DNA of 64,000 nucleotides from PNON01 sp963757065 (GTDB taxonomy: Bacteria; Chloroflexota; Anaerolineae; Anaerolineales; Anaerolineaceae): NCBI GenBank assembly GCA_963757065.1, contig CAVWQC010000001.1, positions 248,001 through 312,000 of the forward strand, in the 5' to 3' direction. Numbering within the stretch: position 1 is the first letter of the stretch; the number at the start of each line of letters is the position of its first letter. Made by a program: the position numbers and the translations under genes. The notes under the pieces are model-generated. The model worked only from the letters and a program-made list of their open reading frames with translations, had not been told where the DNA came from and ran no database searches. Positions 17,007 through 25,599 of this stretch are shown piece after piece.

Positions 17007-18047
17007 ATGGATCGAATTTCCCGCCGAACCCTGTTAAAGTTCTTAAGTTCGAGTATTGGCGCTTACACTGTTGCAGAACTATTATCAGCATGCACTCCAA
17101 AGGTAACCAGGAATGGTAGTCCAACGTCAATTGAGCCGACTGAGACCAGGGGAAGAATAAATCCCACAGGAGAAGTTGAACCTTTGGCCACAATGGAAGA
17201 AATTCCAGTTGAATCTTCTGCTACAAGCTCAGTAGTCCCGGATCTTGTTGTTGCACGTGGTGGAGAGCCTCAGGTGATGGTTGAACGCGCCCTGGCTGCT
17301 ATTGGCGGAATGGAACGCTTTGTCCCTAATGGTGGATGGGTGATCATAAAACCAAATATCTGCAATTCATACCATGGTTACGAATATGCTTCAACAACAA
17401 ATCCCTGGGTGGTTGCGGCGCTTGTACGATTGTGCCTGGGGGCAGGTGCAAAAAAAGTCCAGGTGATGGATTCTCCGTTTGGCGGAACCGCTGCAAATGC
17501 CTATGTTTCCAGTGGTATCGCAGAACAGGTAGGGCTTGCCGGTGGCGAGATGATCGACATGCCCGGTTTCAAGTTTAAAGAAGTGACAGTTAAAGATGCG
17601 GTGAAATTACAATCCTGCTTCATCTACGAGGATGTTTTCAAAGCTGACCTGGTGATCAATGTGCCGATCGCCAAGACCCATGGATTGGCTAAACTTACCC
17701 TCGGGATGAAAAACCTGATGGGTTTGGTCCAAAAACGCGAGTATTTTCATAGTTGGATGGGGGAGCGACTAACCGATCTGAACCGGACAATACATCCTGC
17801 TTTGACAGTGGTCGATGCGATCCGGATCCTCACCGCGAATGGTCCCACCGGCGGGAATTTGAATGATGTCAAGCAGATGGATACGATCATCGTTTCTACT
17901 GATGTTGTCGCTGCAGACAGTTACGCCACCGGTTTATTCGGGCTGCGCCCGGAAGATTTGGGTTATATTGTTGAAGCTACTAAAGCTGGTTTTGGTGTAT
18001 CGGATCTGAATAATCTCAGAATTGAGGAATTATCGGTTGGTACATAA
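17007..18047 (+). CDS. DUF362 lipoprotein exported by the Tat route
   Basis: Begins with a twin-arginine signal (ISRRTLLKFL) followed by ELLSAC, a lipobox. It is therefore a folded protein exported by Tat and anchored to the outer face of the membrane. After a low-complexity spacer the DUF362 domain starts near residue 75 (DLVVARGG). It contains VIIKPNICNSYHGYE, INVPIAKTHGLAKLTLGMKN and a C-terminal VAADSYATGLFG segment. DUF362 proteins often occur with ferredoxins, and their chemistry is not established. AGAGG precedes the ATG. It overlaps or abuts the polyferredoxin gene, and both follow nrfA on the same strand. Confidence 0.87.
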   Translation: MDRISRRTLLKFLSSSIGAYTVAELLSACTPKVTRNGSPTSIEPTETRGRINPTGEVEPLATMEEIPVESSATSSVVPDLVVARGGEPQVMVERALAAIGGMERFVPNGGWVIIKPNICNSYHGYEYASTTNPWVVAALVRLCLGAGAKKVQVMDSPFGGTAANAYVSSGIAEQVGLAGGEMIDMPGFKFKEVTVKDAVKLQSCFIYEDVFKADLVINVPIAKTHGLAKLTLGMKNLMGLVQKREYFHSWMGERLTDLNRTIHPALTVVDAIRILTANGPTGGNLNDVKQMDTIIVSTDVVAADSYATGLFGLRPEDLGYIVEATKAGFGVSDLNNLRIEELSVGT

Positions 18048-18063
18048 ACAGGCTTCATCCAGC

Positions 18064-19575
18064 ATGAATTGGGTTAAGGCACGCAAGGGCGTGCAGGAGA
18101 TTTCACTCCTGATATTCACCATCCTGGTCGTAACCTCCACGGGTTTGGCATGGCCGGCAGCGTTCGTAAATTTTCCCATCCGCCTGGATCCGCTTCTTAT
18201 GATCACGCAATCCATCGCCTCCCGGGAGGTTCTGGCTGGTTCACTAATCTCGCTCGGGGTGATTTTGCTGACCCTGGTTTTTGGCCGGGCGTGGTGCGGC
18301 TGGTTATGCCCGCTTGGTACTCTGTTGGATATTTTTCAACCCTCCTCAAATAAGAGAATCAAGGAATCCATCCCTGATGCGTGGCGGCGGGTAAAGTATC
18401 TTCTCCTGGTCGCCATCCTTGTGGTGGCTGTATTTGGGAATTTGACGTTATTATTCCTTGACCCGATCACGATCTGGGTGCGAACAATGGCTGGTGTGGT
18501 TATGCCTGGTTTGGATTTCGTTTTCACTCATTTGGAAAAAATTCTCTCAAATATACCTGGCTTCAGTGATCCATTGGGCACAATAGACCAGATCATCCGG
18601 CCGGCTGTTCTTCCGCAAACTCCTCCCCCTGGTCTGCGTTTTCCCTGGATACCGGCTGTTTTATTCATGGGAATTCTATTACTGAATTTTTTGGCATCCC
18701 GTTTTTGGTGCCGCTATCTTTGTCCATTGGGTGGAATGCTGGGCTGGCTTTCCAGATTTGCGTTCATCAAAAGGGTGGTGGGTTCCGGCTGCAAGGAATG
18801 TGGCGTCTGTGAGGATGTGTGCCCGACTGGGACAATTGATCCTTCAAGGGGATATCAAAGCGATCCAGCTGAATGCACCATGTGTTTGAACTGTCTTCCA
18901 AGCTGTAAATTTTCGTCAACCTCTTTTAAGGCAATTTATAATCTGGCACAACCATTGCCTTATGACCCCGATAGGCGTTCCTTTTTCACGACTATAGTGG
19001 GATCTGTGGCTGCGCTTACGGTGCTGGGTTCAGATCAAAATGCACAAAAAACCAATCCCTTATTGTTAAGGCCTCCTGGAGCAGTCGAGCAAGATCTGAC
19101 TAGCAGATGCCTGCGATGTGGTGAGTGTATTCGTGCCTGCCCAACGGGGGCTTTACAGGCATCCATTTTGGATGGCGGCATTGAAAGAATCTTTACACCA
19201 TTGCTCATTCCCCGCCTGGGATATTGCGATTTTTCATGTAACCGGTGTGGAGAGGTCTGCCCTGTGGAAGCCATCACACCATTATCGCTCGAAGAGAAGC
19301 GAAAATTTGTGATCGGATGGGCATTTATTGATGAGAACCACTGCATCCCCTGGGCGGATGGTACTCCATGTATTGTGTGTGAAGAAATGTGCCCGGTACC
19401 AGAAAAGGCCATCCTTTTAGAGGAAAGACAAGTTACAAAGCCGGATAACTCAATAAATGTAATTCAGCTTCCAAGAGTGGTTCGGGAACGCTGCATCGGC
19501 TGTGGCATTTGTGAGTATAAGTGCCCACGTACAGGAAATGCTGCTATTCGCGTGTATCGTGCGGATGAAATATAA
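18064..19575 (+). CDS. Membrane polyferredoxin (NapH/NosR-like 4Fe-4S protein)
   Basis: Membrane helices fill the first roughly 240 residues, with two cysteine motifs of the NapH/NosR type (WCGWLCPLG and WCRYLCPLG). A further C-terminal half contains five complete Cys clusters, including CKECGVCEDVCP, CTMCLNCLPSC, CLRCGECIRACP and CIGCGICEYKCP, plus a shorter one (CIVCEEMCP). It should carry electrons between membrane carriers and a redox partner. A TTG at 18022 would overlap the DUF362 gene, and ATG 18064 gives the more usual start, though neither has a clear ribosome site. Context suggests a link to NrfHA or to the DUF362 protein. Confidence 0.87.
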   Translation: MNWVKARKGVQEISLLIFTILVVTSTGLAWPAAFVNFPIRLDPLLMITQSIASREVLAGSLISLGVILLTLVFGRAWCGWLCPLGTLLDIFQPSSNKRIKESIPDAWRRVKYLLLVAILVVAVFGNLTLLFLDPITIWVRTMAGVVMPGLDFVFTHLEKILSNIPGFSDPLGTIDQIIRPAVLPQTPPPGLRFPWIPAVLFMGILLLNFLASRFWCRYLCPLGGMLGWLSRFAFIKRVVGSGCKECGVCEDVCPTGTIDPSRGYQSDPAECTMCLNCLPSCKFSSTSFKAIYNLAQPLPYDPDRRSFFTTIVGSVAALTVLGSDQNAQKTNPLLLRPPGAVEQDLTSRCLRCGECIRACPTGALQASILDGGIERIFTPLLIPRLGYCDFSCNRCGEVCPVEAITPLSLEEKRKFVIGWAFIDENHCIPWADGTPCIVCEEMCPVPEKAILLEERQVTKPDNSINVIQLPRVVRERCIGCGICEYKCPRTGNAAIRVYRADEI

Positions 19576-19787
19576 ATAAGCTGTAATGGTTCATATCAAC
19601 CCTCCCGGTACATAATGGAAAGTTCTGCTGAAAATTGTCAGAGTGCTCACTACTGATAAATACATGATTGATTATGCCTGACTGCCATTTGCCACTAAAA
19701 TCAGGGTTGTCTATTTGCATATTATTGGATTTTCGTTGATAATAAGTTTCAGGTTAGATTTTGGTTATCCACATTCGGAGGATATGG

Positions 19788-20927
19788 ATGAGTAGTTTCG
19801 AAGCTCTATCGGAAATTCCTGACAAATGGGCTGAAAAAGGGCATTGTCCGATTTGTAGTAATTTATCGCTGCATGTCATCCATCATCCAGATGCGGCTGA
19901 TCATTTAGCCTGTGTTACCTGTGGTTGTGCGTTTGAGCTTGAAACGGACGGTCCTCATATCTGGTTATTACGGATAGGACCGGAATACCAAAAAGCATTA
20001 ATGCCTGCAGAAGGAATTTGGATATCGATGATAGAACTTCGCCGGCTCGTCATGACTCAACCGGCAATACCAGTTTCCACCCCTGAAATTATCCCCGTCA
20101 AAGGTCCTGAAAATGGAACCAATACGGTTACTTCTACTGTATCCAACCATTACCCCAATATGCTGCACAACCCAGACGTGGAAATTTTAAGTCAGGATGA
20201 AGTTGAAAGACGGGCAATTGCTCTGGCAGAATTGGGAAATTCTACTTCGGAAATCAAGACTGTGCTATCAGGATCAGGAATACCCGATAGCCAGGTGTCA
20301 TCAGCGCTTAATGAGGTTGCAACCCGAAAAGTAAAGAAAAAATCACCATTGCCATTGGCATTGGCCATTACCGTCCTCGTGGTCACTGCTTGTTTAGGCG
20401 CTGCGGCGATATATCTGCCCAGGATCAATTTATTGTCCCTGGTCGCACCATTTTCACCTCAGCTTACCGCAGTAGCGTATCCACAAAGGAATGTGAAAAC
20501 TACTCCGATTCCATCAGGAAGTGGACTTCCTGCATCCGGGGGCCAATACTTTAATGTGATCTGGAATCTCTCCGGAGATTACACCCAAAAAGGATCTCAG
20601 ATTAATTCAGTCACTGTTCCGTCTGAGCTGAAAATTATCCAGATGCAACTGGTTGATAGATTTTCAAATGCAGGAAAAATGGAATCGATCTACCAAAAAT
20701 GCCTGGCAGAATATAATGCAAAAAAGTGTTCTGAAACCCCGGCACTGGATACGGATTATTGCAAAACAAAATCAGGGGAATGTACCAGGTCTAATATGCA
20801 ATTTATTCAGGAACAGACAGCCTTATATGATTATTGGTTGGTCACAGCCTGTAAGTCTTTCGAAGAGTATTATTCAAAGAATAATGCGGTATTCCCTTTT
20901 TCACCGGGAACCTGCAAATATCCTTAA
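19788..20927 (+). CDS. Zinc-ribbon membrane protein of unknown function
   Basis: Not recognised. The ATG at 19788 follows GGAGG by 6 bases. Residues 20-55 hold a zinc ribbon (CPIC, then CVTCGC). The middle has a helical stretch (DEVERRAIALAELGNSTSEI) of the kind that forms small protein-interaction modules. A membrane helix lies near 195-215 (LALAITVLVVTACLGAAAIY). The last roughly 170 residues are outside the membrane and contain six cysteines, possibly disulfide-bonded. The layout, ribbon inside and domain outside, mirrors the protein at 4780-5715 in reverse order. Confidence 0.65.
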   Translation: MSSFEALSEIPDKWAEKGHCPICSNLSLHVIHHPDAADHLACVTCGCAFELETDGPHIWLLRIGPEYQKALMPAEGIWISMIELRRLVMTQPAIPVSTPEIIPVKGPENGTNTVTSTVSNHYPNMLHNPDVEILSQDEVERRAIALAELGNSTSEIKTVLSGSGIPDSQVSSALNEVATRKVKKKSPLPLALAITVLVVTACLGAAAIYLPRINLLSLVAPFSPQLTAVAYPQRNVKTTPIPSGSGLPASGGQYFNVIWNLSGDYTQKGSQINSVTVPSELKIIQMQLVDRFSNAGKMESIYQKCLAEYNAKKCSETPALDTDYCKTKSGECTRSNMQFIQEQTALYDYWLVTACKSFEEYYSKNNAVFPFSPGTCKYP

Positions 20928-20934
20928 TCCAAAT

Positions 20935-21375
20935 TTACCGGGCTCGCAGCTTTCGCATCACTTGCCCGTCTTCACCCCCTTGGTAGTAGTTTTCCCAAAT
21001 CTGGTAATTTTGATATCCATTTTGAAGGTACATTTGGATGGCTCCTAGGTTTGATCTTCGAACGGTCAAACGTAATTCAGGAGTGTTAATCCTTTCTTCA
21101 AAAGCTGTCAATAACGCCTTACCTATACCCTGTCTGCGGACTGGTTGAACTACACCAATGGTTGAGATCCATCCTATACCATCTGCAGTCCCAATATTAC
21201 CGGCAATGAAACCGACCATTTTGTTCTCTTGAACCGCTTTTATCCGGATAATGCCGGGGAGTGCCAATACTCCAGCCAGATCCACAAGAGGCCAGGCGTC
21301 AATCGCGAAGCATTCTTTTTCCAATCTTTGCAGTGCAAACAAATCCTTGATGGTCGCGTTTTCGATAGTAAACAT
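20935..21375 (-). CDS. GNAT-family N-acetyltransferase
   Basis: A 146-residue GCN5-related acetyltransferase using acetyl-CoA. Motif A is clear as IGVVQPVRRQGIGKALL, with the R/QxxGxG/A pyrophosphate loop. The later RRSNLGAIQMYLQNGYQ matches the C-terminal helix of RimI-type enzymes that acetylate protein N-termini or small amines. The substrate cannot be read from sequence. It is convergent with the zinc-ribbon gene (7 bases apart) and downstream of the SPFH gene, with a hairpin between. Confidence 0.85.
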   Translation of the reverse strand: MFTIENATIKDLFALQRLEKECFAIDAWPLVDLAGVLALPGIIRIKAVQENKMVGFIAGNIGTADGIGWISTIGVVQPVRRQGIGKALLTAFEERINTPELRLTVRRSNLGAIQMYLQNGYQNYQIWENYYQGGEDGQVMRKLRAR

Positions 21376-21402
21376 ATTTTTCGCCGATAATTATTTACTA
21401 AT

Positions 21403-21439
21403 TAGCGGCGAAGGAATTTGATTATTCCCTTCGCCGCTA
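21403..21439 (-). terminator. Long hairpin downstream of the SPFH gene
   Basis: TAGCGGCGAAGG (21403-21414) pairs over 12 bases with CCTTCGCCGCTA ending at 21439. Read on the minus strand it follows the SPFH gene, but only an A/T-rich tail without a clean T run follows. It is probably a terminator or an RNA-stabilising structure. Confidence 0.5.
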
Positions 21440-21494
21440 TAAATATTATATCTAAAAACTTTGCTTGTTCAGGCTTTGCCCTAAAATTCTTTGC

Positions 21495-22394
21495 TTAGTC
21501 TTTATTCGCTTTAATGAAGTTCCCAAGCAGACTGGTAAATTCCATCGGGAAGATGAATTTGGTGGAAGCACCAGATGCCATATTCTTCAATGTTTCGAAG
21601 TACTGGACAGTAAGTGCATTGGGATCAACGCTTTTGGCAACCTCATTGATCTTATCAAGGGCGCTGGAGTAACCTTCAGCCCGCAGCAGTTGAGAACTCT
21701 TATCACCTTCTGCTCGTAGGATGTTGGATTGCTTATCGCCTTCTGCTTTCAAAATGGCAGCCTGTCTTTCACCATCTGCGACATTGATCGCTGCTGCACG
21801 GGTACCTTCGGATTCGGTAACGACTGCGCGTCGAATTCTTTCCGCCGTAAGCTGGCGGTTCATCGCTTCCTGTACTTCCCGGGGTGGAATGATCTCCCGG
21901 ATCTCAACGTTGGTCACTTTAACACCCCAGCGTTCAGTCACCTCATCCAGGCGGGTGCGAAGCAGGTTATTGATGTGCTCACGTTCCGATAAGACTGAGT
22001 CCAGCAGGATACCACCAATAACAGAACGCAGGGTCGTGGATGCCATACCCTGGGCAGCTAATTCAAAATTTCCGACCTGAACTACACTGTCGGTGGGCTG
22101 TAATACTTTATAAAACCATAGGAAGTCGATGGAGATGGGTGCATTATCCTTGGTGATGCTAACCTGGTGGGGAATCTCACGTACTTGTTCACGCAAGTCC
22201 ACTCGTACTGGCCGGTCAATGAACGGGATCAACAAAACCAATCCCGGACCTTTATCCCCGATACAGCGTCCCAGGCGAAAAACCACCAGGCGTTGGTATT
22301 CAGGAACAATCTTGATGGCATTTACCAAAAAGATTATTACCAGCAGGATAACTACGCCAACCAAACATAATACTATAGTATTAGCTGAACTCAT
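21495..22394 (-). CDS. SPFH-domain protein (stomatin/slipin/QmcA-like)
   Basis: A membrane scaffold of the stomatin family. Residues 8-28 form a single membrane anchor. The SPFH domain follows (IVPEYQRLVVFRLGRCIG, DLREQVREIP, QGMASTTLRSVIGGI). A helical region with repeated AEGDK/GERQAAILKAEG segments at about 205-245 mediates oligomer formation in this family. Its ATG is 20 bases after the nfeD stop. SPFH proteins and NfeD are a long-known gene pair linked to membrane microdomains. A hairpin follows the gene. Confidence 0.9.
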   Translation of the reverse strand: MSSANTIVLCLVGVVILLVIIFLVNAIKIVPEYQRLVVFRLGRCIGDKGPGLVLLIPFIDRPVRVDLREQVREIPHQVSITKDNAPISIDFLWFYKVLQPTDSVVQVGNFELAAQGMASTTLRSVIGGILLDSVLSEREHINNLLRTRLDEVTERWGVKVTNVEIREIIPPREVQEAMNRQLTAERIRRAVVTESEGTRAAAINVADGERQAAILKAEGDKQSNILRAEGDKSSQLLRAEGYSSALDKINEVAKSVDPNALTVQYFETLKNMASGASTKFIFPMEFTSLLGNFIKANKD

Positions 22395-22414
22395 TTTTCC
22401 TCCTTACAGATTGA

Positions 22415-23023
22415 TCATTCTTTATTGTGAACGGGTAATTCTTCAACTTCCAAAATATAACCTTGTTTGGAAATGACCCGAACTCTTTTATTTTCAGCGA
22501 TCGGAAGTTTACTAACGGCGCTCCATAACTCACCATTCAAATAAACCGAACCTTCTACTTGTACCTTTGATCTCGTTTCCCCTATACTCCCCACCGTCTC
22601 TTCCAGCTGATTCTGCGGTGGAGCGGTAACAGCATCCATGCCTTTACGAATAACCAACCAGAAAAAACCGATCAATAACAGGTTTACAAGAACGGCCAAA
22701 ATCGGGTTGACAGCTGAGCGCCAGCCGCTAGTTACAAAAAGGAACGTGCTTCCAGCGGATAGAGCGACCAGTGAAATGACCAGGTGATACCATTTCCCAG
22801 TTTTCCTGAGTGCGAAAAGGAACGGAAAGACGCCTACGATCAGTATCACCAGTGCAATCAGGTTGATATTTAACTGGTAGATCTGCCATCCAGCGATGAG
22901 CAATAACGAAATACCCACCAGCTCCAACAATCCGGTGCCAGGTGTAAATAGTGCCATGATGGCAACCAGAAAACCAACCACTAAAATCAAATAAGCAACA
23001 TTCGGATTGAGAAATATTTCCAT
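22415..23023 (-). CDS. nfeD: NfeD-family membrane protein
   Basis: A short-type NfeD protein without the serine-protease half. Several membrane helices (about residues 10-125) precede an OB-fold domain (about 140-200) beginning ETVGSIGETRSKVQVEGSVY. NfeD partners the SPFH protein encoded next. The ATG follows GGAAGG. A TATAAT -10 box lies at 23041-23046 on the minus strand. Confidence 0.88.
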   Translation of the reverse strand: MEIFLNPNVAYLILVVGFLVAIMALFTPGTGLLELVGISLLLIAGWQIYQLNINLIALVILIVGVFPFLFALRKTGKWYHLVISLVALSAGSTFLFVTSGWRSAVNPILAVLVNLLLIGFFWLVIRKGMDAVTAPPQNQLEETVGSIGETRSKVQVEGSVYLNGELWSAVSKLPIAENKRVRVISKQGYILEVEELPVHNKE

Positions 23024-23078
23024 ATTTACCTTCCAATACTATTATACATACATTCGGTTGACTTGGTACAATGTGTGT

Positions 23079-23840
23079 GTGAATAATGGTCTCTACTCAT
23101 CAATTCTTGGTTTTTTTGCTGCCATTGGGATGATCTGGTCAGCTTTTCTTTCCAGACGGAATATATCTTCCTCCCGGGCGAGTGATGCAAGATTTAATTC
23201 TGTCCTAAACAGCGGTATTATTTTGCTGGCAGGCATGTTGATCGGCGCAAGATTAAGCTATGGGATGGTTCACTGGTCAGAATTTGCGGCAAACCCTTGG
23301 AAGTTGGTAGACATTCGCTCTGGAGGGTTGGATTGGATGGGTCTTGCGTTGGGTGGAATCATCGCATTGTTGTTGTATGCAGGGTTCTCAGGTCGATCTT
23401 TCATCGAAACACTCGATCTCAATTTTCCCCTGGTTGCATTAACAACGATCGGCATTTGGTTAGGGGCACAGGTCGCAGGATTGGGATATGGTCCAATCCA
23501 CACTCAGGAATGGTGGGTGCTCCCGGTCACTGATGCTGCCGGGGATTTGCTTCCAAGAGTTCCCTATTCGGCTTTTGGTGCCTTAATATCTCTTTTATTA
23601 TTAATTTTGATTGATCGAATTTGGCAGACTAAAAATTTTTCAAAAGTGAAATTGCTATTATTCTGTTTATTTGAATTTGGGTTGATCTTCGGCTTCACCT
23701 ATCTTCGGGCTGATCCGTTGGTAAAGTTTGGCAATCTGCCTTTGGAAAGAATTGCCGCGGCCATATACTTCCTGATATGTTCCATAGGAATGATATTCGT
23801 GTTTGTCAATTCAAGGATTCCACGGAGAGAATTTAAATAA
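23079..23840 (+). CDS. Lgt-like membrane protein with degenerate active-site motifs
   Basis: A polytopic protein of about 253 residues resembling prolipoprotein diacylglyceryl transferase. GMLIGARLSYGMVHW, DIRSGGLDWMGLALGGI and VPYSAFGALISLLLL follow the Lgt order. The key Lgt signature, which should read GRxGNFxNGE, is replaced by GAQVAGLGYGPIHT, so catalytic activity is doubtful. It may be a second, changed paralogue. The start is uncertain. A frame-open TTG at 23007 would overlap nfeD. GTG at 23073 or 23079 gives the usual short N-terminus. It stands alone on the plus strand before the amidase gene. Confidence 0.6.
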   Translation: MNNGLYSSILGFFAAIGMIWSAFLSRRNISSSRASDARFNSVLNSGIILLAGMLIGARLSYGMVHWSEFAANPWKLVDIRSGGLDWMGLALGGIIALLLYAGFSGRSFIETLDLNFPLVALTTIGIWLGAQVAGLGYGPIHTQEWWVLPVTDAAGDLLPRVPYSAFGALISLLLLILIDRIWQTKNFSKVKLLLFCLFEFGLIFGFTYLRADPLVKFGNLPLERIAAAIYFLICSIGMIFVFVNSRIPRREFK

Positions 23841-23890
23841 TTGATTAGTGGGGTGATCTCCCCTGATAAATCGGAGTAAAATTAAGAATT

Positions 23891-24745
23891 ATGACCCATA
23901 TAAATATCGCCCTCGCACAAATAAGCAATCACCTTGGAGATGTCCCTCACAACCTTGCCAAGCATTTGGATTATATCGACAAAGCTAAAAATGACCATGC
24001 TGACCTGGTGATCTTTCCGGAACTTTCTTTGACCGGGTATGTGCTTCAAGATCTCGTTCCAACAGTTGCCCATTCCGCTTCCAAAGAAGACCCTGTTTTC
24101 CAACCTTTACTTGAAGCGAGTAAGGATCTGGATATTGTTGTAGGCTTTGTGGATGAAGACTCCCGCCATCGTTTTTATATTTCAAATGCTTATTTATCTG
24201 GCGGAGAAGTGGTGCACGTGCATCATAAAGTATATCTCCCCACTTATGGATTGTTTGACGAAGGACGTTTTTTTGCCTGGGGTGATGAGATCCGTGCATT
24301 TGATACCCGTTTCGGACGGATGGGTATGTTGATCTGCGAAGATTTTTGGCATGCGTCACCACCTTATTTATTATGGTTGGATGGGGCGGATGTACTGTTA
24401 TTTAGCTCAGCTTCACCCGGACGTGGTTTGAGCCGTGAACCCAAACTCGATTCAGCCCGCTGGGTGGAACATATCAACCAGGCTTACGCCAGCCTGTTTA
24501 CCAGTTTTGTTGTCCATACCAACCGGGTAGGATATGAAGATGGTTTACATTTTTGGGGAGGCTCGACCGTCTTTGACCCTGATGGCAGCCTCGTAACCCA
24601 GGCCCCATATCATGATGAATCACTGACCATGGCATCAATTGACCTGCATCAAATGCACCGGACCAGAACCCGGCTGCCTCTCCTGCGCGATGAGCGTACT
24701 TCGCTCACCAATGCAGAATTGAATCGGATCATAGGTAAAGGATAA
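23891..24745 (+). CDS. Nitrilase-family amidohydrolase, probable glutaminase partner of NadE
   Basis: A carbon-nitrogen hydrolase of 284 residues with the Glu-Lys-Cys triad visible at Glu44 (FPELSLTGY), Lys113 (HHKVYLPTYG) and Cys149 (LICEDFW). In most bacteria this domain is fused to the N-terminus of glutamine-dependent NAD+ synthetase and releases ammonia from glutamine. Here it is a separate gene only three bases before nadE. That role is inferred from order and similarity. No Shine-Dalgarno precedes the ATG. TAAAAT at 23877-23882 lies 8 bases upstream, as in a leaderless message. Confidence 0.87.
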   Translation: MTHINIALAQISNHLGDVPHNLAKHLDYIDKAKNDHADLVIFPELSLTGYVLQDLVPTVAHSASKEDPVFQPLLEASKDLDIVVGFVDEDSRHRFYISNAYLSGGEVVHVHHKVYLPTYGLFDEGRFFAWGDEIRAFDTRFGRMGMLICEDFWHASPPYLLWLDGADVLLFSSASPGRGLSREPKLDSARWVEHINQAYASLFTSFVVHTNRVGYEDGLHFWGGSTVFDPDGSLVTQAPYHDESLTMASIDLHQMHRTRTRLPLLRDERTSLTNAELNRIIGKG

Positions 24746-24748
24746 ATT

Positions 24749-25591
24749 ATGAACGAACCAGATCATAATCCAGTCGACCTTGCTATAAATCCTGCCCTGG
24801 TACGCCAGATCCTCACCGGTTTCATTCGCAGCGAATTGGAGCGGGTCGGTTTTAACAAGGCAATTGTGGGTCTCTCCGGGGGATTGGATTCAGCCCTGGT
24901 CTGTTTTTTGGCTGCTGAAGCCCTGGGAGCCCAAAATGTCATGGCTGTTCGGATGCCGTACAAAACCTCCTCAAAAGAGTCATTGGAGCATGCCCAATTG
25001 GTGATCGATAAATTAGGTGTTCAGACAGTCACAATACCCATTACCGGGATGGCTGATCCTCTTATCCAGCTCGACCCTGAAATGGACAATACCCGCAAAG
25101 GCAATATCATGGCCCGTATGCGGATGATCGTCTTATATGATCTTTCTGCTTCATTTCATGGTCTTGTTGTAGGGACCGGGAACAAAACGGAAATATTGCT
25201 GGGTTATTCGACCCTTTATGGTGATTCAGCCTGTGCCATCAACCCGATTGGCGACCTGTACAAAACCCAGGTACGCCAGCTCTCCAAAGATATGGGTGTA
25301 CCGGATGTGATCCTAACCAAACCTCCAACGGCAGACCTGTTCCTGGGGCAGACAGATGAAGGTGATCTTGGTTTCACATACGATCAAGTGGATCAGCTTT
25401 TATATTTACTGGTGGATCAGAGATATTCTGTTCAGGATTGTGTGGAATCCGGTTTCTCGTCAACTTTTGTAGAAAAAGTGATATTACGTATCCGCCGCAG
25501 CCAGTTTAAACGCATCCTGCCGCCAATTGCCAAATTGACCAATCGCACAGTTGGTTATGACTTTTTGTATCTTCGGGATTGGGGGACATAG
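24749..25591 (+). CDS. nadE: NAD+ synthetase
   Basis: Amidates deamido-NAD+ with ATP in the last step of NAD+ synthesis. The 280-residue protein is the length of the ammonia-dependent form. The PP-loop SGGLDS lies at 43-48. Other marks are RMPYKTSS, GTGNKTEILLGYSTLYGD and KPPTADLFLGQTDE, with the binding residues for ATP and deamido-NAD+. AAAGGA precedes the ATG. It follows the amidase gene with a 3-base gap, so the two probably act as a glutamine-using complex. The MFS gene starts 8 bases after the stop. Confidence 0.95.
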   Translation: MNEPDHNPVDLAINPALVRQILTGFIRSELERVGFNKAIVGLSGGLDSALVCFLAAEALGAQNVMAVRMPYKTSSKESLEHAQLVIDKLGVQTVTIPITGMADPLIQLDPEMDNTRKGNIMARMRMIVLYDLSASFHGLVVGTGNKTEILLGYSTLYGDSACAINPIGDLYKTQVRQLSKDMGVPDVILTKPPTADLFLGQTDEGDLGFTYDQVDQLLYLLVDQRYSVQDCVESGFSSTFVEKVILRIRRSQFKRILPPIAKLTNRTVGYDFLYLRDWGT

Positions 25592-25599
25592 AGCAGTAA

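Noticed and set aside
19765..19773. TTATCCACA, a consensus DnaA box
   Set aside because: A single copy far from dnaA. One exact 9-base match in 64 kb on two strands is close to chance expectation, and there is no AT-rich unwinding element beside it.
23007..23078. Upstream TTG start for the Lgt-like protein
   Set aside because: It overlaps the nfeD start on the other strand and adds a Tyr-rich segment (QYYYTY) unlike Lgt N-termini.
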